From positions 12,214,001 through 12,278,000 of the forward strand of contig NC_045132.1 of assembly GCF_007655135.1 (NCBI RefSeq): a stretch of 64,000 nt of DNA, read 5' to 3'. Made by a program: the position numbers and the translations under genes. Source of the DNA: Punica granatum. Its lineage: Eukaryota > Streptophyta > Magnoliopsida > Myrtales > Lythraceae. This document shows, one piece after another, positions 56,501-64,000 of the stretch. The first letter of the stretch is position 1. The number at the start of each line of letters is the position of its first letter. The notes under the pieces are model-generated. The model saw only the letters and a program-made list of their open reading frames with translations. It searched no databases and was not told the DNA's origin.

Positions 56501-58533
56501 GAGTCGCAAGACTCGGTTTAAGGCTACGGGTAGAAGGACCCGAGAGGGAATAGCCGCGGCAGGTCGGGTAAAACGGGGTCGGCACGCTTGCTCTGGTCAC
56601 GGCATGGTGCAAGGTCGGGCTCGTTGGACTCCTAAGAGGCTGATCTAGATGACCGTGGGCAGACCCGAGCGTGCCAAGGCCTGAACAAACCCGAAAAATG
56701 TGAGAGAAAGTTCGGTAAAAATGAGAAGAACCCTGTAAGAGAGAAACGAGTGAATGATGGTTGTGCACGGTTGGCCGGCCCTTGGACCGTGACCACCTCT
56801 TCACGGGGGAGGGTGAGGGTTGTGAGGAACCCTTTGAACGTGATGGCATGACTCGCCGAAGTCGTGGAGTGAAATGGCACGTTGTTGGTGGCTCGATGCA
56901 CGCGTGTGGTGTCCTAGGGAGCCGATTCTTCATATGGGCAGAACACGTCGATAGAGGCTTCAAATGAGAAATCTAAGCCCGGAAATGGACTTAGGGGATG
57001 GAAAATATGTAGGCTAGGGAGTTTGGTGATTTTTGATTTAAGTCGGGTCGGGTGGTTACCGGAAAACCGGGTGGTTTTCCGACGGTTTTGGCCTTGGCAC
57101 GGGCTGGACGTGATGGTGGGAGTGGGCTGGAGTTTGAGAGGATTCTTGAGAGAGATTAGCTTCAGAGAGAATGGGAATGAAGAAGTGATTAGGTTAGTGA
57201 GGCTTAGAGTTTATAAAGGGAGGCTTAATGGTGTGTTTTTGGAGAAGCTAAGTGCGGTTTTGGGCTTAAGCTAGGGCTGCCGAATTCAAGAAGGAGGATT
57301 AGGGAGGGGTAGATGTCTTGTTGAGTGTGGGGAAAGGAAGAGGATGGGTGATGGGTGTGATGGATGGGTGATGAGAGGTGATAGATGTGAAAGGAGTTTG
57401 AATTGTGTGGTGGAGGGAAGAGGAGAGCCACCGAAATTTGGGATGGAGCCGACGGGTGAGGGAGGAGCCGCGGCTAATTGCTGCCAAGCCGCGGCTTGGG
57501 GATCGAGCCGAGATCTAGGGTTTGAGCCGTGGCTTGGTGGCTTGGCTTGGCTGAGCTGTGGGTCCCATTCGATTGGGAGAAAAGCCGAAAAATGCTTGAA
57601 ACTTGATTGAGCTAGCATCCGATCTCCGATGTCCAATTAATTTGAAGATTTGGAATGCTTGAATGACGAGGATTTGAATGAGCCCAATATCGCCATGCGT
57701 CGTGTGAACGAACGTTCGGGCGACTCAGCGCCTCGAGAGTCGGTTTTGCCCTGTTTGGACGTTCGGAGTGGAGTTTAGTGTCCCCCGGTCCCCGATTGCT
57801 CTTTGTGCATCTCGACATCCGTTTCGGTGACCCTTACGCCTCGTGGGGATTGTTGGCTCGTCGTCCCCGGCCGAAGACCGTTGGCCCGGGAAGACCTAGG
57901 GACTTTTGACCGGGGTTTTCTCAGTGTTCCCTGAATGTCTTGAGGTGCTCGGGGATCGTTGTGATCTCTGTTTTCCGTGGACGTGCCCCGAAGGCTCGTC
58001 AGGAGGCGTTCATGACCACTGAAACGTCCCTCGGGAAACCGAGTCGAGTTCCGGAAGATCATCTGAAGCTTGTTCCCCGACCTTGATGGTCCCTGGGTGC
58101 CTGTAGGCCCGTTTTGGGGGGCCGTCTGCTTGTCAGTGGAGTGGGCCCCGGGAGCTCTGTCAGAAAAGGATTCCGTGAGAGATCGGGGTGTCCCGGCTTA
58201 AGCAGGATGCCCCGGAAATGCGCTTGGACGTGTCGTTGGTCACTTTGGCACTGAGAGGGATTTTTGGAGTCCCGTATTGGGCACCTTCCGGTGCTTCGGT
58301 GACTCGGTGATGAATAGTGCCATAGTGCCAGCTCCGTCGTTTTGGGGATTCCTTGTTTGTTCGTTCTCCTGACTGCTCTCTTCTGCCTTTCTCAGTGGAC
58401 CGTGGTCTTCTCCTATTGCTCATGACCCCGTGCCCGCCTATTTGCCTCTGATTGCCGGGTGATGAATAGTGTCCCGAGCTTCGGTAGGGAATCCTCCCGT
58501 GGGAAGCCTGTGGGCCAAAATAGGGTGCTGACA
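53512..58533 (-). mobile_element. LTR D: complete family-2 Tat/Ogre LTR
   Basis: 5022 bp, plus-strand form TGTGCGCACCCG...GGGTGCTGACA. It shares order and many short tracts with LTRs A-C but is clearly diverged, so it belongs to a separate family. A leader block lies on its left and a PPT with 3' region on its right, so it can be read as the 5' LTR of the derivative or the 3' LTR of the pol-bearing element D. No gene inside. Confidence 0.88.
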
Positions 58534-58547
58534 GCTTGCCCCTCTAT
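58534..58547 (-). other. Polypurine tract of element D
   Basis: The minus strand reads ATAGAGGGGCAAGC directly before the LTR, one base different from the other PPTs. Confidence 0.75.
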
Positions 58548-58705
58548 GGTTGCACGCTCGGTTAGAGGATGTAACCAAAGACCATGAGAGGCACCCTTTT
58601 GGTCCCGGCGGCCGCTTCTATCGTCGTTTTCTGTGGTAGCTCACCCCCCTCTGTCATGAGATAGTAGCGTGAGCGGGATTTGGGGAATGTGAAGTGGTAG
58701 GTGAA

Positions 58706-59700
58706 GGGCCGAAGCCCGCAGAAAGCAGTAAAATGGACGAGAAGTCCGGAAGCAGTAAAGTGGACGCGAAGTCCGGAAAGTAGTAAAGTGGACGCGAAGT
58801 CCGTGGACGCGAAGTCCGGGGACGCGAAGTCCGGAAAGTAGTAAAGTGGACGCAAAGTCCGGAAAGCAGTAAACCGGAAGCGAAGTCCGGAAAGTAGTAA
58901 AGTGGACGCAAAGTCTGGAAAACAGTAAACCGGACGCGAAGTCCGTGGACACGAAGTCCAGAAAGCAGTAAACCGGACGCGAAGTCCAGAAAGTAGTAAA
59001 CCGGACGCGAAGTCCAAAAAGCAGTAAACCGGACGCGAAGTCCTGAAAGCAGTAAGCCGGATGCGAAGTCCAGAAAGCGGTAAACCGGACGCGAAATCCG
59101 GGGACGCGAAGTCCTGAAAGCAGTAAACCGGACGCGAAGTCCGTGGACGTGAAGTCCAGAAAGCAGTAAACCGGATGCGAAGTCCAGAAAGCAGTAAACC
59201 GGACGCGAAGTCCGGGGATTCGAAGTCCTGAAAGTAGTAAATCGGACGCGAAGTCCGGGGACGCGAAGTCCTGAAAGCGGTAAACCGGACGCGAAGTCCA
59301 GAAAGCAGTAAGCCGGACGCGAAGTCTGTGGACGCGTAGTCCAAAAAGCGGTAAACCGGACGCGAAGTCCGGGGACGCGAAGTCCTGAAAGCAGTAAACC
59401 GGACGCGAAGTCCAGAAAGCAGTAAACCAGACGCGAAGTCCGTGGACGCGAAGTCCAGAAAGTAGTAAATCAAACGCGAAGTCCGGGGACGCGAAGTCCT
59501 GAAAGCAGTAAACCGAACACGAAGTCCGGGGACACGAAGTTCAGAAAGTAGTAAACCGGACGCGAAGTCCTGAAAGTAGTAAATCGGACGCGAAGTCCAG
59601 AAAGCAGTAAACCGGACGCGAAGTCCGGGGACGCGAAGTCCTGAAAGCAGTAAACCGAACGCGAAATCCGTGGACGCGAAGTCCAGAAGGCAGTAAAGTG
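58706..59700 (-). repeat. Minisatellite of GGAC/GTCC hairpin units (element D)
   Basis: About 1 kb of GGACGCGAAGTCC units joined by GAAAGCAGTAAACC-type linkers. Each core can fold as GGAC-loop-GTCC, and the stems are kept while loops vary (GCGAA, ACGAA, GTGAA, TTCGAA). The first unit (58706-58717) is the cUUCGg hairpin seen in the derivative. The open frames across it are a by-product of the repeat. Confidence 0.85.
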
Positions 59701-59924
59701 CGCAGTGTGTAAGGGAAGGTAAGGGCGGGGCTGGATGCTAGGCGGTATGTCGGGGACGTCGGCAGAGGCAGATTGTCCCATTCCAAGTCGAGCTTGTTAT
59801 TTGTTGTTTCCTTGAGCCAGGGTCAAGAGGATTCTTTATCATGCCCTCCATTCGATTCGAAGCCCCGATCTGTCGCGCGAGCCAATCGCGTGTTCGTCAA
59901 GAAGGAGATGCCCCTTGGGATTCC
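59698..59924 (-). other. Conserved non-coding block (element D)
   Basis: Counterpart of 48550-48775. No open frame. Confidence 0.7.
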
Positions 59925-60310
59925 CAATCACACCTGTGCACGGAGATAGGGAAACCTACAAAGGATGTCAGTTGCGCTTAATCGGCGAGACGGGGTATAT
60001 GTAAGAAGAATCTATGTAAAGATGTGTCGAGGATTTGATATCGGTGACCATTGTAGGGTGGTCGTGTCCCTATCGGAGAATGGCTTTTTTCTGAAACGGG
60101 TAGCCCGTAGAATATGTGCGTAAAGGTAAAAGGAGGGATCTTATAGGATCCTCCAAGTCAAGGATACGTTGATTCAACCCCCATTTCGAAGCGAGCCTCG
60201 AGCCTAGAGAGTCGAAGAGAGTTTGCTTGCGTCGGAGAGTGCCGAACCACTACTCGGTGTAGCTTCACAGGGAAAGTGTCGCTTTTCTTTCGTGGTCGAG
60301 CCGACATTGT
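59925..60310 (-). other. 3' non-coding stretch of element D
   Basis: No gene. From about 60118 it resembles 6413-6597 of element A, including a GGAGG...CCTCC hairpin at 60132-60154. Confidence 0.55.
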
Positions 60311-60602
60311 CCCCTAACTTTTGCCTAGGCGCGGGATGCGCAACAGCCTAGCGGGGTATTTTATTTGATTTTTCCCACATGAATGCTCGCCTTTTGCTAC
60401 GATCCTCCATGTTTGGGTGGGATCGCACCCCTCGGGTCCTCTAACTTTTGCCTAGGCCGCCTCAAAGAGGTTTCCGACCTAGCGAGGAAGTGACTTGTTC
60501 TCTCCTTTTGCTGCGACCCCCCTTTGCGGGATTTTAAGTCGTGCCACTCGTTCCCTAGCTTTTGCCTAGGCCGCCTCGAAGAGGTTTCCGACCTAGCAGG
60601 AA
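60311..60602 (-). other. Array of five stem-loop units (element D)
   Basis: Same alternating order as element A: units at about 60311-60356, 60385-60436, 60438-60487, 60499-60546 and 60551-60602. Outer helices are CCCC/GGGG, CCTC/GAGG and TTCC/GGAA in units 1, 3 and 5. Unit 2 has a GATCC/GGATC stem where A has TATGACC/GGTCATA. Confidence 0.65.
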
Positions 60603-60731
60603 AATTTACTTTTTTCTCTCAAGAAAGCTTAGTATTGGACAGATTGTGGGAATTGAAGCTCGTCCACGGAAATAGAAATGTCTTACAATGAAAGGGGCAC
60701 GGAGCCCGGAGAATAAAGAATATACAAGTGC

Positions 60732-62774
60732 TCACGGATAATACTTCTTAATGGCGTCGGCGTTGACGGGAAGGGCATTTTCAGTGCCGTCCATGTCGCT
60801 CAAGACGATCGCTCCTCCAGAGAAAACCTCTTTGACGACGAAGGGGCCGTCGTATTTGTACGAGAACTTCCCTCGAGAGTCCGACGTGACGTGTAGGACT
60901 TTCCTCAAAACGAGGTCGCCAGGGTTGAAATCGCGGTGGCGGACTCTTGCGTTGAAGGCTCGGGCCATTCTTTGTTGATAGCACTGTCCGTGGCATAGCG
61001 CTTTCAGCCTTTTCTCATCAATGAAATTCAACTGTTCGTACCGCTGCTTTGCCCATTCTGCTTCTTCAAGTTCGGCCTCAGCAAGAATCCTCATGGAAGG
61101 GATCTCCACTTCGATTGGGAGGACGGCCTCCATGCCATAGACTAGCGAGTACGGGGTTGCCCCGGTTGAGGTCCGTATGGATGTACGGTACGCCAAGAGT
61201 GCATAAGGGAGCATCTCGTGCCAATCCTTGTAGTTCATCGTCATTTTTTCGATGATCTTTTTGATGTTCTTGTTCGCCGCTTCCACCGCACCGTTCATTT
61301 GGGGACGATACGGGGTGGAGTTGCGGTGTCGGATTTTGAATTGTGCACAGAGCTCATCGATGACCTTGTTGTTCAGGTTCTTGGCGTTGTCTGTGATGAT
61401 TGTCGCAGAGACCCCGTATCGGGCGATGATGTCGCGTCTGAGAAAACGGGCCACGACTTTTGCGGTGACTGACGCAAGAGTGACGGCTTCGATCCATTTG
61501 GTGAAGTAGTCGATCGCCACCAAAATGAACATGTGTCCGTTGGACGCTTTGGGGTTGATCGGGCCAATCACATCCATCCCCCACATCGAAAAAGGCCATG
61601 GTGCCGTCATGGGGCGCAATTCGTTGGGCGGCGCCTTGATCTGATCGGCATAAACCTGACATCGGTAACAATGCCTGACATGCTTCACACAATCAGTCTC
61701 CATGGTGGACCAATAATAGCCCAGGCGCATAATCTTCTCAGCGAGCATGAGGCCGTTCATATGGGGTCCACAGTTTCCCCCGTGCACTTCCTCCATGAGA
61801 CGTCGTGATTCGTGTTCGTCGATGCACCGGAGGAGTGTGAAGTCGAAGGAGCGGCGGTAGAGTATCTCGCCACTCAAAAAGTAATGTATCGCGAGGCGCC
61901 TGAGAGTCTTCCGATCGCGGCGATCGGTGAATGGGTGGTATCGGCCGGTTCGTAGAAGGTTCTTGATGTCTTCGTACCACGGCTTCGCCTCGGATGCTTC
62001 GATTGAGTTGCAGTGTGCCGGTCCTTCGACTATCTCAATCTCAAGGGGCTCGATAAGGTTTTCCTTCGTGATGCTCACCATGGAGGCGAGCGTTGCAAGC
62101 GCGTCCGCGAATTGATTTGTCATGCGCGGGGTATAGGTGAACGAGATGTCCTCGAAATTCTCGGTTAACTTCTCGAGGTACTCGTGATATGGCACTAGCT
62201 TTGCGTCCTTTGTCTTCCATTTCCCCAATGTCTGGAAGATAGTGAGCATCGAGTCGCCGAACACTTCGAGCTCTTTTACTCTGAAATCAATCGCCGCCTG
62301 TAGGCCGAGAATACATGCCTCGTACTCGGCCACATTATTGGTGCACGGGAAGTCGATCTTTGCCCCTACCGGGTAATAGTATCTGTCCGGGGATATCAGT
62401 ACTGCGCCGATACCTGATCCCGTGGAATTGACGGCACCGTCGAAATACATCTTCCATCCCGGTTTCTCTCCCTCGTCGTCTACTTGGAGAATCCCCTCAT
62501 CCGGGAAGTCGGGATTAATCGGTGTGTGGTCTTCAATTGGGAATTCTGCCAAATGATCCGCGATCGCCTGCCCCTTGACCGAAGTGCGGGACACGTACTC
62601 GATATCGTATTCCGTCAATTGACAACACCATTTGGTGAGGTTCCGCGTGGAGGAGGGACTGTCGAGTAAGTACTTCAGGGGGTCTGCCTTTGACAGCAAG
62701 CGGATCGTGTGATAAAGCGTATATTGTCGGAGCCTTTGCATGACCCACACCAATGCGCAACACATCTTCTCCAT
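60732..62774 (-). pseudogene. pol: pol of element D: RNase H domains and integrase
   Basis: A 680-residue frame homologous to the second half of element A pol. It holds the end of the degenerate RNase H, the archaeal-type RNase H (first Asp in MYFDGAVNSTGSG, Glu in NNVAEYEACILGL, Asp in VFGDSMLTIFQ), the zinc-binding region (CVKHVRHCYRCQ) and the DD35E core (MWGMDVIGP, IITDNAKNLNN, QMNGAVEA), ending at the same LKKYYP-like terminus (IKKYYP). The Met at 62774 is not a real start: a deletion of about 23 bp relative to A just upstream shifts the frame and cuts it off from the RT. Within itself the frame is intact. Confidence 0.9.
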
Positions 62775-63441
62775 CGGTGAACTTTTTGCTCAGATAGTAG
62801 ATCGCGCGCTCCGTGTGTGTGGACTCCTCCTCCTGTCCCAGCATGCATCCTAATGATTGGCGACGCACCGTTAGGTAAAGTACGAGGGGACGGCTCGGTG
62901 TAGGCGGGACCAATACCGGCGGTTGGACCAGATACGCCTTGATGGTGTCGAAGGCCTTCTGACATTCTTCGTCCCATTCAATCGCCGCGTTCTTGCGGAG
63001 CAAGCGAAAGAGTGGTTGGCATTTGTCTGTCAGGTTCGCAATGAATCGTGCGATGTAATTCAATCGTCCCAGGAAGCCTCGTACTTCGCGGACCGAAGAT
63101 AGCGGAGGAAGCTCCCTGATCGCCTTGACTTTATCGGGATCTACTTCGATGCCGAGCTCGCTGACCACGAATCCTAGTAGTTTTCCCGACCGAGCGCCGA
63201 ACGTGCATTTCGCCGAATTAAGCCGAAGTTTGTACTCTTTCAGGCGGTCGAAGAGACGCTTTAGATTGACGAGGTGATCTTCTCTTTCTTTGGACTTGGC
63301 AATCATGTCATCGACATAGACCACGACTTCCTTGTTCATCATGTTGTGGAATAACGTGACCATAGCCCTCTGATAAGTTGCCCCGGCGTTCTTGAGGCCG
63401 AAAGGCATGACGCGGTAACAAATGGTTCCCCACATGGTAGT
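62775..63441 (-). pseudogene. pol: RT of element D, cut by an LTR insertion
   Basis: RT from TMWGTICYRVMPFGLKNAG through the catalytic YVDDMIAKS, then the connection and the start of the degenerate RNase H. At the sense 5' side it is interrupted at 63441 by LTR E, and at the 3' side by the 23-bp frameshift deletion. Codons upstream of 63441 belong to the inserted LTR, so the open frame that continues there is accidental. Confidence 0.88.
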
Positions 63442-64000
63442 TGTCAACACCTCATTTTGGCCCACCGGCTTCCCACGGGAGAACTTCCGACCAAAGCTCG
63501 GGACACTATTCATCATCCGGCAATCAAAGGCGAACTTGCGGTCATGGAACCACGAGCAATAGGAGAAGAGCATGGTCCACCGAGAAAGGCGGAGGAGAGC
63601 CATCAGAAGAACAGACGAACAAGGAATCCCGAAAACGACGGAGCTAGCACTATGGCACTATTCATCACCGAGTCACCGAAGCACCGAAAGGTGCCCAATA
63701 TGGGACTCTAAAAATCCCTCTTAGTGCCAAAGTGACCAACGACACGTCCGGGAGCATTTCGGAGGCATCCTACTTAAGCCGGGACACCCCCGAACATTCA
63801 CAGACGCCCTCCCAGCAAGGCTCCCGGGGCGCCCGATCTACGAACGAACAAACGGCACCTGGAAACAGACCTACACACACCCAAGGACCACCAGGACCAT
63901 CAAATAGGATTCAGACTGCGTTTCGGGGTTCATCTTGGTCTCCCGAGTGGATTTCGACCCGGGAATAAGGGGCCCTTTTCTACAAAAAGACATAGCCGGA
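63442..64000 (+). mobile_element. LTR E: start of a plus-sense family-2 LTR
   Basis: Begins TGTCAACACC, the sense start of a family-2 LTR, and matches the reverse complement of the right end of LTR D (from 58533 downward). It marks an element inserted in opposite orientation into the RT of element D. The window ends inside it. Confidence 0.85.

Larger units (their letters stand above)
45600..58533 (-). mobile_element. Large family-2 derivative without gag-pol
   Basis: LTR F, PPT, a structured 3' region, non-coding filler, an ORF1 tail remnant, a conserved leader block and LTR D follow one another in the minus-sense order of a retrotransposon. In the 5.3-kb interior I recognise no gag, protease, RT, RNase H or integrase. 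It could be a non-autonomous derivative or a deletion product. The PBS expected next to LTR D is missing, so mobilisation in this form is doubtful. Confidence 0.55.
58534..63441 (-). mobile_element. Element D: 3' part of a family-2 Tat/Ogre element
   Basis: From LTR D rightward come PPT, minisatellite, conserved block, stem-loop array and pol, all minus-sense. It is cut in the RT by the opposite-sense LTR at 63442. Its gag and 5' LTR would lie past that insertion. Confidence 0.85.

Noticed and set aside
58562..59473. 303-codon open frame with repeated FRTSRPRTSRPVY
   Set aside because: A by-product of the GGACGCGAAGTCC minisatellite, with no start context or conserved domain.

Overview
The window is plant repeat DNA, most likely eudicot pericentromeric or other heterochromatin. 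It is built almost entirely from nested Ty3/Gypsy LTR retrotransposons. I found no cellular protein gene, tRNA or rRNA. The plant assignment rests on the element families: giant Tat/Ogre-type elements with 4.9-5.4 kb LTRs, an extra ORF upstream of gag, a pro/RT intron and a second archaeal-type RNase H, plus two chromovirus fragments. A run of exactly 100 Ns (12027-12126) is an assembly gap.

Layout. 1-12026: element A, a minus-sense Tat/Ogre element with its 3' LTR (1-4967, about 485 bp missing at the window edge), a structured 3' non-coding region, an intact pol exon (7059-10500), an intron and an indel-ridden gag-pro stretch that ends at the gap. 12130-34152: element B, a nearly complete 22 kb sister copy with both LTRs, PPT, frameshifted pol, intron, protease, gag, an extra ORF1, a leader and a PBS. 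It inserted into the integrase of a minus-sense chromovirus (34153-40037, gag to 5' LTR). 40038-45070: an inverted duplication with two diverged 1386-bp arms around a Tekay-like chromovirus fragment (3' LTR, integrase, chromodomain). 45071-64000: a second, diverged Tat/Ogre family. It comprises LTR pieces in both orientations, a large derivative without gag-pol (about 45.6-53.5 kb), a full 5.0-kb LTR (53512-58533), a pol gene (60732-63441), and a further LTR in opposite orientation (from 63442) that interrupts that pol.

How the parts work together. In the Tat/Ogre elements transcription would run on the minus strand from the LTR. The RNA would be primed at a tRNA-like PBS, ORF1 and gag-pro would be read from it, and splicing of a 191-nt intron would join protease to RT in frame. 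The polyprotein supplies protease, RT, a degenerate RNase H, an apparently catalytic archaeal-type RNase H and a DD35E integrase. Damage is complementary: B keeps ORF1, gag and pro but has a broken pol, while A keeps pol but has a broken or missing gag.

The most interesting signal is RNA structure in the 2-kb non-coding stretch between pol and the 3' LTR. It holds an alternating array of stem-loop units (five in elements A, B and D, three in the derivative) whose arms covary between families. It also holds family-specific minisatellites whose unit is itself a hairpin, in one family the cUUCGg tetraloop. A leader block and a second 3' block are also far better conserved between families than their LTRs.
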